Of a stretch of 6,167 nt of DNA, positions 1-5,712 are shown piece by piece. Numbering within the stretch: position 1 is the first letter of the stretch; the number at the start of each line of letters is the position of its first letter. The notes beneath the pieces were generated by a model. That model saw nothing but the letters and a program-made list of their open reading frames with translations, did no database searches and was not told where the DNA came from. Location of the stretch: the NCBI GenBank assembly GCA_039188505.1, contig JBCCZC010000358.1, forward strand, positions 1 through 6,167, written 5' to 3'. Both the position numbers and the translations under genes were made by a program. This DNA is from JBCCZC01 sp039188505 (GTDB taxonomy: Bacteria; Pseudomonadota; Gammaproteobacteria; Xanthomonadales; SZUA-38).

Positions 1-985
1 CGAGCATCTCGGCCGCGCGGTAGATCTTGCCGACCGGCACGCCGTGCTCCTCCATGAGATCCGTGAGTTCCTGCGCCGTCTTGGTCTTCGTCCACTCGCC
101 GACCATCACGTCGAGCTCTTCCTGGCGATGGCCCCGGGCCGCGTGGGTCGAGTAGCGCTCGTCTTCAGCCAGCTCGGGCTGTCCCATGGCCGAGGCGAGG
201 CGCTTGAAGACCGTGTCCTGGTTCGCGGCGATGAGGATCAGCAGGTCGTCGCTCGTCGGATAGACGTTCGACGGGGCGACGTTGGGGAGGATCGAGCCCG
301 TGCGCTCGCGGATGTAGCCGGTCTGGTCGTACTCGGTGACCAGTGATTCCATCATGCCCAGCACGGCCTCGTAGATGGCCGAATCCACGACCTGGCCCTC
401 TCCCGTGCGGTCACGGTGGTGCAGAGCGGCAAGGGCGCCGACCGTTGCGTGGGTGGCCGCCAGCGAGTCACCGATGCTGATGCCCATGCGCGAGGGCGGA
501 GACGACGGGTCGCCGCAGACGTAGCGGAGCCCGCCCATGGCCTCGCCGATCGAGCCGTAGCCCGCGCGCTTCGAGTAGGGGCCGGTCTGCCCCTGGCCGG
601 AGACCCGCACCATGATGATGCCGGGGTTCACCTTCTTCAGATCCTCGTAGCCGAGATTCCAGCGCTCCATCGTGCCCGGGCGGAAATTCTCGAGGACGAT
701 GTCGGCCTTCGCCACGAGGTCGCGGACGAGCTGCTGGCCTGCCTCGACCCGCAGGTTGATGGTGACGGACTTCTTGTTGCGAGCGACGACCGGCCACCAC
801 AGCGACTTCCCGTGGGCTTTCTCCTGGCCCCAGACACGCATGGGATCGCCCATGTTCGGCGCCTCGACCTTGATGATTTCGGCGCCCATGTCGCCGAGGA
901 GCTGGCCGCAGAAGGGGCCTGCGAGCAGCGTGCCCATCTCGATGACGCGGATGTCTGATAGGGCGCCGCCGGTGCTCTGTGCCAT
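1..985 (-). CDS. Class III CoA-transferase (CaiB/BaiF family), 3' end cut off by the window edge
   Basis: The minus-strand frame opens with ATG at 985-983 and stays open to the left edge, giving 328 residues with no stop; the family is usually about 390-430 residues, so roughly the last fifth is missing. Family hallmarks are plain: VIEMGTLLAGPFCGQLLGDM near residues 14-33, GAEIIKVE at 34-41, NKKSVTINL at 70-78, ENFRPGTMERWNLGYEDL from residue 99, SGQGQTGPY at 129-137, and GISIGDSLAA at 168-177, where D173 matches the aspartate that forms the acyl-anhydride intermediate in formyl-CoA transferase (Asp169). Class III enzymes move CoA from an acyl-CoA donor to a carboxylate acceptor in the cytoplasm. 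The gene is transcribed away from an HMG-CoA-lyase-like gene and shares its control region, which suggests that it activates the acid the lyase later cleaves. The ribosome binding site before the ATG is weak (GGATGA-like). Some relatives are racemases or act on formate, oxalate or carnitine, so family is certain and substrate is not. Confidence 0.93.
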   Translation of the reverse strand, partial: MAQSTGGALSDIRVIEMGTLLAGPFCGQLLGDMGAEIIKVEAPNMGDPMRVWGQEKAHGKSLWWPVVARNKKSVTINLRVEAGQQLVRDLVAKADIVLENFRPGTMERWNLGYEDLKKVNPGIIMVRVSGQGQTGPYSKRAGYGSIGEAMGGLRYVCGDPSSPPSRMGISIGDSLAATHATVGALAALHHRDRTGEGQVVDSAIYEAVLGMMESLVTEYDQTGYIRERTGSILPNVAPSNVYPTSDDLLILIAANQDTVFKRLASAMGQPELAEDERYSTHAARGHRQEELDVMVGEWTKTKTAQELTDLMEEHGVPVGKIYRAAEML

Positions 986-1008
986 GGTGATTTCATCCCG
1001 ATTTGATG

Positions 1009-1023
1009 GGTGGGTGTATACAA
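1009..1023. promoter_or_regulatory. Operator-like repeat O1 (left copy)
   Basis: This 15-bp sequence, GGTGGGTGTATACAA, contains the perfect 8-bp palindrome TGTATACA (1015-1022). It matches the right copy at 1073-1087 in 14 of 15 positions. The GT..AC symmetry fits operators of FadR/FCD-type GntR regulators, which commonly follow a TnGT...ACnA pattern, and such a regulator is encoded at 2023-2670. The site covers the -10 box of the minus-strand CoA-transferase promoter. Binding by that regulator is inferred, not shown. Confidence 0.65.
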
Positions 1024-1043
1024 ACAACCACTGAAAGCGTCAA
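1015..1043 (-). promoter_or_regulatory. Sigma70-like promoter of the CoA-transferase gene
   Basis: Read on the minus strand, TTGACG (1043-1038) is a five-of-six match to the -35 box. It is followed by exactly 17 bp and then TATACA (1020-1015) as the -10 box. Transcription would begin near 1008, leaving a leader of about 23 nt before the ATG at 985. The -10 box lies inside the TGTATACA palindrome of the left operator-like repeat, so a bound repressor would block RNA polymerase directly. This is prediction from sequence match and spacing only. Confidence 0.65.
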
Positions 1044-1072
1044 CGTTTGGCATATATGGGCGTCGATTGCCC

Positions 1073-1087
1073 GGTGGTTGTATACAA
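1073..1087. promoter_or_regulatory. Operator-like repeat O2 (right copy), over the probable lyase promoter
   Basis: The sequence GGTGGTTGTATACAA contains the perfect 10-bp palindrome TTGTATACAA (1078-1087), centred 35 bp before the lyase GTG start. It is the near-identical partner of the repeat at 1009-1023, with palindrome centres exactly 64 bp (about six helical turns) apart. A -10-like TACAAT (1083-1088) overlaps its right half and would put the transcription start near 1095, but I find no convincing -35 box at the right distance. The lyase promoter is therefore either weak, helped by an activator, or placed elsewhere, for example CTGAAA (1031-1036) with TATATG (1053-1058). Confidence 0.65.
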
Positions 1088-1102
1088 TTTTGCCGTTCTT
1101 CT

Positions 1103-1108
1103 GAGGAA
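1103..1108 (+). promoter_or_regulatory. Ribosome binding site that fixes the lyase start
   Basis: GAGGAA lies 9 nt before the GTG at 1118. This favours 1118 over the upstream in-frame ATG at 1010, which would run the coding sequence through both operator-like repeats and add 36 residues with no counterpart in the family. Confidence 0.8.
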
Positions 1109-1117
1109 ATCTCTGCC

Positions 1118-2026
1118 GTGACCCAGATCCAGATCATCGACGTCGCCGCCCGCGACGGCCTGCAGAGCGAGCCCGAGGTGATGCCCACGTCGGCCAAGCG
1201 CGAGCTGATCGGCCGCCTGGTGGAGGCCGGTATCCGCAAGCTCGAGGTGGCGAGCTTCGTGCACCCGAAGCTCGTACCCCAGATGGCCGATTCGGACGCC
1301 CTGGTGCCCCAGCTCCCCCAACGTGACGACGTGTCGTACATCGGCCTCGCGCTCAATGATCGGGGTGTTGACCGGGCTCTGGCCGCCGGCGTCGACGAGA
1401 TCGGCTTCGTGATTGTCAGCACCGAGACCTACAACCAGAAGAACCAGCGCGCGACCGTTGCCGAATCGATCGCGAGCTACCGGCGGCTGCGCGAGCAGAC
1501 GCGGGCGGCGGGCATCGCCTGCAACGTGACCCTCGCCGCGGCGTTCGGCTGCCCGTACGAGGGCGAGGTGCATCCCGACCAGGTGATGCGCATCGCCGAC
1601 GCCGTGCTCGAGGACGCACCGGACGAACTGGCTATCGCGGACAGCATCGGCGTCGGGGTGCCGAAGCAGGTTCACGACCTGCTGGGGCGCCTGCGCGAGC
1701 GCTCGGGCGATATTCCGCTGCGCTGCCACTTCCACAACACGCGCAATACCGGCATCGCCAACGCCCTGGCGGCAGTCGATGCGGGCGTGACCTCGCTCGA
1801 TGCGAGCGTCGGCGGCATCGGCGGCTGCCCGTTCGCGCCGGCCGCTACCGGCAATATCGCCACCGAGGACCTGCTGTACGCCCTCGAGCGCTCGGGCGTA
1901 ACGACCGGCGTATCCCTCGAGGCGATCGTCGCTGCGTCGCACTGGTTGGCCGAGCAGCTTCAGCATGAGGTGCCGGCGCTGGTGGCTCGCGCCGGCGGCT
2001 TCCCCGAGGCGCGCGCCGCCGCGTGA
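1118..2026 (+). CDS. HMG-CoA lyase superfamily enzyme (hydroxymethylglutaryl-CoA or citramalyl-CoA lyase-like)
   Basis: This 302-residue TIM-barrel lyase has the usual bacterial HMG-CoA lyase length. The family breaks a 3-hydroxy-3-methylacyl-CoA by metal-dependent retro-Claisen cleavage; HMG-CoA itself yields acetyl-CoA and acetoacetate. Key residues are visible: RDGLQSE with R12 and D13, E43 in KLEVASF, HFHNT with H204 and H206, GGCPFAPAATGN with C237 and N246, then ATED with E250. Their spacing agrees without gaps with human HMGCL R41, D42, E72, H233, H235, C266, N275 and E279, so metal ligands and catalytic cysteine are all kept. An unusual point is N207 where HMGCL has Asp (HCHDT), and an altered loop (APAATGN against AQGASGN). 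GTG at 1118 is chosen because the ribosome binding site sits 9 nt upstream and the protein then starts at the first barrel strand. The gene diverges from a class III CoA-transferase and overlaps its probable regulator. No leucine-degradation (liu) genes are in view, so a role on citramalyl-CoA or another branched 3-hydroxyacyl-CoA is as likely as leucine catabolism. Confidence 0.92.
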   Translation: MTQIQIIDVAARDGLQSEPEVMPTSAKRELIGRLVEAGIRKLEVASFVHPKLVPQMADSDALVPQLPQRDDVSYIGLALNDRGVDRALAAGVDEIGFVIVSTETYNQKNQRATVAESIASYRRLREQTRAAGIACNVTLAAAFGCPYEGEVHPDQVMRIADAVLEDAPDELAIADSIGVGVPKQVHDLLGRLRERSGDIPLRCHFHNTRNTGIANALAAVDAGVTSLDASVGGIGGCPFAPAATGNIATEDLLYALERSGVTTGVSLEAIVAASHWLAEQLQHEVPALVARAGGFPEARAAA

Positions 2027-2670
2027 AGGCCGCTGAACAGGCGTACGCGGTGCTGCACCGGGGCATCATCGAGGGCGAGTTCTCGCCGGGCGATCGACTC
2101 ACGGAGAGCGACATCGCGGACCGCGCGGGCGTCAGCCGCACGCCGGTGCGAGAGGCCATGCGTCGCCTGGAGGCGGAGGGACTCCTGCGCTTCGTCCCGA
2201 ACCAGGGTGCGTTCGTCACCGCCTGGAGCGACGAGGACGTCGACGACATCTTCGACCTGCGCGCGATGCTCGAGGGTCATGCGGCGCGCCTCTGTGCCAA
2301 CCGCGCGGCGGACGAGGATGTCGAGGAGCTGCGGCAGCTCGCGAAGGCGCAGCTCAAGGCGTCGCGAGGCCGCGGCAACGGGCGGCTGGAAGAGATCGCC
2401 GACCTGAACGCGCGGTTCCATCAGCGCCTGATGGCCTGCGCCGGCAGTGAGCGGCTGACCAGCATGCTCGCGAGCCTCGCCAACGCGCCGCTCGTGCTGC
2501 AGACCTTTCGAGATTACACGCGGGATGAGCTCGTGCGGAGTGCGGCCCATCACCTCGAGATCGTCGAGGCCATCGAGGCTCGGGATCCCGCATGGGCCGA
2601 CAGCGTGATGCGCTCGCACGTGCTCGCGGCACGGCGTGTCTTCTACATGCGCAGGGCGACGAGAGGCTGA
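2023..2670 (+). CDS. GntR-family transcriptional regulator, FadR/FCD subfamily
   Basis: This 215-residue cytoplasmic DNA-binding protein has the standard two-domain plan. A winged helix-turn-helix covers residues 3-67, with GEFSPGDRLTESDIADRAGV at 18-37, then SRTPVREAMRRLEAEGL and the wing ending in NQGAFVT. An all-helical FCD ligand-binding domain spans about 73-210. Candidate metal-ligand positions are kept: D127/N129 and H133 in the ADLNARFHQRL stretch, H177 before LEIVEAI, and H199 in MRSHVLAARR. FCD domains typically bind small organic acids, often through this metal. The start is GTG at 2023, overlapping the TGA of the lyase gene (GTGA), so the two genes are co-transcribed and probably translationally coupled. 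The upstream GAGG (2006-2009) is rather far to act alone. Its likely targets are the paired TGTATACA repeats in the divergent promoter region, which would make the system autoregulated. The effector is unknown; the acid or CoA ester handled by the neighbouring enzymes is the obvious candidate. Confidence 0.93.
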   Translation: MKAAEQAYAVLHRGIIEGEFSPGDRLTESDIADRAGVSRTPVREAMRRLEAEGLLRFVPNQGAFVTAWSDEDVDDIFDLRAMLEGHAARLCANRAADEDVEELRQLAKAQLKASRGRGNGRLEEIADLNARFHQRLMACAGSERLTSMLASLANAPLVLQTFRDYTRDELVRSAAHHLEIVEAIEARDPAWADSVMRSHVLAARRVFYMRRATRG

Positions 2671-2766
2671 GATGTACGGACCTTTCTTAACACTTTCTAT
2701 ACGACTTCTGGCGGATCGTCGGAAGGGTCACCCGCATTGTCTGGATCGAGGGTTGGAGGGCTTCAA
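2671..2766 (+). promoter_or_regulatory. Spacer before the receptor gene, with a weak operator-like site and a possible -10 box
   Basis: These 96 bp separate the regulator stop from the receptor ATG and include an AT-richer patch (about 2682-2708) in otherwise GC-rich DNA. TTCTATACGA at 2695-2704 agrees with TTGTATACAA of the divergent operator in 8 of 10 positions. The overlapping TATACG (2698-2703) could be a -10 box, and TTAACA (2687-2692) resembles a -35 box, but the two are too close to form one promoter and no other good pair was found. I see no terminator after the regulator, so read-through from the lyase-regulator operon into the receptor is possible. Confidence 0.35.
2755..2760 (+). 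promoter_or_regulatory. Ribosome binding site that fixes the receptor start
   Basis: GGAGGG lies 6 nt before the ATG at 2767. This selects that ATG over the in-frame GTG at 2737, which would put ten extra residues in front of the signal peptide. Confidence 0.85.
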
Positions 2767-5277
2767 ATGAGCAAGCGTTTTGTGGTGTCGCCGCTGACAG
2801 CGGCTATCGCTTTGGGGGTCGGCGGAACGGGTCTTGGTCTGACCGGAACCGCCCATGCGCAGATCGAAGAGGTCATCGTGACCGCTCGGGCCCGGGCCGA
2901 ATCCCTGGCCGACGTGCCGGCTTCGATCACGGCGTTCACCTCACAGCAGATCGAGCGGATCGGCGTGGAACGCGCGGAGGATTTCATCGCGCTGACACCG
3001 GGCGTCACGATCGTCAACACCGTTGAAGTGGGCGACACCCAGGTCAACATCCGCGGCCTGAATGGCGCTCGCGACGGCGAGACGAATTTCGCATTCATTC
3101 TCGACGGCATCCTCTATACCAATCCCAGCGCCTTCAATCGTGAGTACACGGATCTGTCCCAGATCGAAGTCCTCAAGGGCCCCCAGGGCGCGCTCTATGG
3201 CCGGTCGGCCGCTGCCGGCGCGATCATCGTGACGACCCAGAAGCCGACCGAGGAAACGGAAGGCTCGGTGCACGCGAGCGTCGCCGAGCACGGGACGCTG
3301 ACCGCGAAGGGCACGATCTCCGGTCAGATCGCCGACGGCGCCTACGCACGGATCAGCGCAGACTACCGGGAGACCGACGGATTCCTGACCAACTCCTTCG
3401 TCAACGACGACGTCGTCAACAACTTCGAGAGCGGATCCATCCAGGGGCGCCTGATTCTGGACCTGTCGGATCGGACGACGGTCGACACGAAGCTGCGCTA
3501 CGCGGAAGTCGATGCGGCTTCGATCGCGTTCAATGCATCCTTCGCGCTTCCGGCCTTCGTCGGCTTCCTCGGGCCGGACGCCTACGAGAACGTCAACGAC
3601 CACAATTTCGTCTTCACGCCGAACGTCATCCCGGAAAACGAGCAGGAGGCCCTCGAGTTCTCGATCAAGCTCGATCACGAGATGGACTTCGCGACCTTGA
3701 CGAGCTGGTTCCTCTACAGCGACCAGGAGCAGTACTTCTTGGCCGACGGAACATCGGGCGCGTTCGGGTTCTACTTCGGCGACCAGACCTGCCTGAACAC
3801 GACGGCGGCGCTGGCCGGGTTCCCGGTCCAGACGCCGACCTTCATCGGTCCGGATCCGGCCTCGTCCCTGTTCCCGCCGTACAGCCCGACCACCTGCGAT
3901 GGCTATCAGTACCAGGAGCGGAACCAGGAGGATGTCAGCTTCCAGCTGCAGCTCACCTCCAACTCCGACGGGCCGCTGCAGTGGCAGACGGGCTTCTATC
4001 TCCTCGACATCGAGCGGACCGTGGGCGTGGCCCAGCTCCTCGATGACGGCAACCCAGGTCGCCCTCGTTCCTTCGTAAATTCCTTCACCGACGCACTGGT
4101 GCTGGATGACTTCGATACGAGCGTCTGGGCCATCTTCGGTAACGTGAACTACGACGTCACCGACCGGTTCCAGGTGTCCTTCGCGCTGCGCTACGACGAA
4201 GAGGATCGGGACGTGACCAACCGGGTCCCCGCCCCCAGCCAGCAGCTGTCAACGCGCATCAACTACTGCACGGCGATCGGGCCTGGCTTCTGCTCCTTCG
4301 ACGGCGTGACGCCGCTGAACGGCACGCCACTCAACCCGGCCTTCATCACCGACTTCACCACCGGCATCGTGACCGACTCGATCCCGAGTCGCTCGGCGAC
4401 CTTCGACGAGTGGCAGCCGAAGATCTCGGCGACCTGGGACGCCACGGACGACCTCACTGTGTTCGGTAGCTACGGCATCGGCTTCAAGAGCGGCGGCTTC
4501 AACAACATCGGCGCCACCGAGACGATCCAGTTCTTCCTGGTCGACGCGGGCGCCGCCTTCGGCACCGAGCTGGTGGCACCGCCAGAGATCTTCCGCGAAG
4601 AGACCACCGACGCCTTCGAGCTGGGCTTCCGCTACGGCACTCCGAGCGGCAACCTCGACCTCTCCGGCGCGGTCTTCTACACCGACGTCGAGGACATGCA
4701 GTTCTTCGAGTTCTTCGTCGGCCCGTTCGGTCTGCTGCGCGTCGTCGAGAACATCGATGAGGTGGAGCTGACCGGCGTCGAGCTGGCGGTGTCGAGCCGC
4801 GTCACCGAGAACTTCTCGATCAACGCCGGCTTCAGCTACATCGACAGCGAGATCAAGGCCAACGCCATCCGGCCCAACACCGTCGGCAACGAGGCACCCA
4901 GCGTTCCGGAGTTCACGTTCAACTTCGCCGCCGATTACGTCGTTCCGGACCTGTTCTCCGGCATGGACTTCTTCGGTCGGGTCGAATACTCCTACATCGG
5001 CGATACCTGGTATCACACGGTCCAGGACAACGTCGTTCCGGCCACGCTGTTCGGCGGTCCGCCCGCGAACTTCGATCGCTCGCAGGTTGACGGGTACGGC
5101 ATCACGAATCTACGCCTCGGCCTCGAGGGGCAGAACTGGGCCTTCACCCTGTTCTCGCAGAACCTCTTCGACGAGGAATACATCGCCGAGGTCATTACCG
5201 CGCCCGAATTCGGTGGCTCCTTCGTCCACCCGGGCATCGAGCGCACCTCCGGCGTGGAGGTGACCTACCGCTTCTGA
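2767..5277 (+). CDS. TonB-dependent outer-membrane receptor
   Basis: This 836-residue receptor would import a scarce or bulky substrate across the outer membrane using energy passed on by TonB-ExbB-ExbD. A Sec signal peptide is clear: SKR at the N-terminus, a hydrophobic core at about 5-27, and an AHA motif with likely cleavage after A31. A TonB box (IEEVIVTA, 33-40) follows at once, so there is no N-terminal signalling domain of the FecA type. The plug domain spans about 45-157 and includes NIRGLNG and the VLKGPQGALYGRSAAAGAI stretch starting at V135. The rest is a 22-strand-type barrel, ending in VEVTYRF with the C-terminal phenylalanine used for barrel assembly. The mature protein has only four cysteines, C342, C377, C501 and C509, which look like two disulfide pairs in surface loops. 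The plug motifs resemble the broad group of receptors abundant in aquatic and biopolymer- or steroid-degrading Proteobacteria rather than classical siderophore receptors, but substrate cannot be read from sequence. Its position after the lyase-regulator pair hints at uptake of a related compound. Confidence 0.95.
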   Translation: MSKRFVVSPLTAAIALGVGGTGLGLTGTAHAQIEEVIVTARARAESLADVPASITAFTSQQIERIGVERAEDFIALTPGVTIVNTVEVGDTQVNIRGLNGARDGETNFAFILDGILYTNPSAFNREYTDLSQIEVLKGPQGALYGRSAAAGAIIVTTQKPTEETEGSVHASVAEHGTLTAKGTISGQIADGAYARISADYRETDGFLTNSFVNDDVVNNFESGSIQGRLILDLSDRTTVDTKLRYAEVDAASIAFNASFALPAFVGFLGPDAYENVNDHNFVFTPNVIPENEQEALEFSIKLDHEMDFATLTSWFLYSDQEQYFLADGTSGAFGFYFGDQTCLNTTAALAGFPVQTPTFIGPDPASSLFPPYSPTTCDGYQYQERNQEDVSFQLQLTSNSDGPLQWQTGFYLLDIERTVGVAQLLDDGNPGRPRSFVNSFTDALVLDDFDTSVWAIFGNVNYDVTDRFQVSFALRYDEEDRDVTNRVPAPSQQLSTRINYCTAIGPGFCSFDGVTPLNGTPLNPAFITDFTTGIVTDSIPSRSATFDEWQPKISATWDATDDLTVFGSYGIGFKSGGFNNIGATETIQFFLVDAGAAFGTELVAPPEIFREETTDAFELGFRYGTPSGNLDLSGAVFYTDVEDMQFFEFFVGPFGLLRVVENIDEVELTGVELAVSSRVTENFSINAGFSYIDSEIKANAIRPNTVGNEAPSVPEFTFNFAADYVVPDLFSGMDFFGRVEYSYIGDTWYHTVQDNVVPATLFGGPPANFDRSQVDGYGITNLRLGLEGQNWAFTLFSQNLFDEEYIAEVITAPEFGGSFVHPGIERTSGVEVTYRF

Positions 5278-5300
5278 TCCTCCGAAGCGTTGAATCCGAG

Positions 5301-5328
5301 AGGGCGCGGCGTCAGTCGCGCCCTTTTT
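5301..5328 (+). terminator. Rho-independent terminator after the receptor gene
   Basis: AGGGCGCG (5301-5308) pairs perfectly with CGCGCCCT (5317-5324) around an 8-nt loop, and a run of five T follows (5324-5328). It begins 24 nt after the receptor stop codon. It separates the receptor from the downstream genes. Confidence 0.9.
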
Positions 5329-5442
5329 CGTGGGACGCAAGTCAACAATTGCAACGGCGCGTAAAACTGCGGTGACAGTCCCAACCGGTGCGGTGCCCCG
5401 AATGCATCCTGCAGTCCTTCCCACTGTCACTGGAATCAGGTC

Positions 5443-5643
5443 ATGAAGACGCTCTACGAGAAACTCGACGATCGCCTCGAGCGGGTCACAGTCAGCCGCA
5501 AGACCGACAATGCCATCATCGTCGCCTGCGACGACACGGTCGATGGATCGCGCGCGACCGTGAACCTTGATGCCTTCGAAGCGCGCCTCATGGCCCACGC
5601 CCTGCTGGAAGCCGCCGAGTCTCTGGAAGCGACCAGCCACTGA
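5443..5643 (+). CDS. Small hypothetical protein, 66 residues
   Basis: I do not recognise this protein. It starts at ATG 5443 after a weak ribosome binding site (CAGG at 5437-5440) and ends at TGA 5641-5643. Third codon positions are almost all G or C, as in the flanking genes, which supports real coding. The predicted shape is a charged amphipathic helix (residues 2-15, KTLYEKLDDRLERV), a short strand (NAIIVAC, 23-29), a turn with several acidic residues, a second strand (RATVNL), and a long alanine- and glutamate-rich helix (about 44-63). There is no signal peptide, membrane segment or CxxC motif. It has a single cysteine, C29. It lies between the receptor terminator and the metal ATPase and is in the same reading frame as the ATPase, 69 bp upstream of it. 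The spacer has no obvious strong promoter, so co-transcription with the ATPase is possible. Confidence 0.65.
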   Translation: MKTLYEKLDDRLERVTVSRKTDNAIIVACDDTVDGSRATVNLDAFEARLMAHALLEAAESLEATSH

Positions 5644-5653
5644 GCATCCACGC

Positions 5654-5677
5654 GACCGCGCCGAGTTGAGCGCGGTC
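5654..5677 (+). other. GC-rich perfect hairpin between the small gene and the ATPase gene
   Basis: GACCGCGC (5654-5661) and GCGCGGTC (5670-5677) form a perfect 8-bp stem with an 8-nt loop (CGAGTTGA). No T-run follows on either strand, so it is not a standard intrinsic terminator. It sits 10 nt after the small gene's stop and 35 nt before the ATPase start, where it could protect the 3' end of a transcript, pause polymerase, or act as a weak attenuator. The stem is seen directly; any function is a guess. Confidence 0.5.
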
Positions 5678-5712
5678 ACGTCGCCAGTTTCGAATCGCGC
5701 TATCGTCGGGCA

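Noticed and set aside
44..958. Plus-strand open frames opposite the CoA-transferase
   Set aside because: They are antisense to a gene with unmistakable class III CoA-transferase motifs, and their products resemble no family.
1042..1058. Small palindromes AACGTT (1042-1047) and CATATATG (1051-1058) between the two operators
   Set aside because: Short palindromes of this size arise easily by chance. They do not resemble the repeated operator, and AACGTT partly overlaps the predicted -35 box. Not reported as separate sites.
1010..1117. Upstream ATG (1010) as the lyase start
   Set aside because: It would translate both operator repeats, has no ribosome binding site, and adds a tail unlike any HMG-CoA lyase. 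GTG at 1118 has GAGGAA 9 nt upstream.
637..1422. Minus-strand open frame of 261 codons across the divergent promoter region
   Set aside because: It covers parts of two well-supported genes in the wrong frame and reads straight through both operators and the promoter. The composition is Ser/Arg/Pro-rich, typical of a shadow frame.
2737..2766. Upstream GTG (2737) as the receptor start
   Set aside because: It would put ten residues ahead of a normal signal peptide. The ATG at 2767 has GGAGGG at ideal spacing.
4249..5016. Minus-strand open frame of 255 codons inside the receptor gene
   Set aside because: Fully antisense to a clear TonB receptor, with a low-complexity Val/Glu/Asp/Gly-rich product and no motif.
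5329..5442. Possible promoter elements before the small gene (TTGCAA 5349-5354, TAAAAC 5362-5367, GTGACA 5372-5377)
   Set aside because: None of the pairs has acceptable spacing with a matching -10 box, so no promoter is called.
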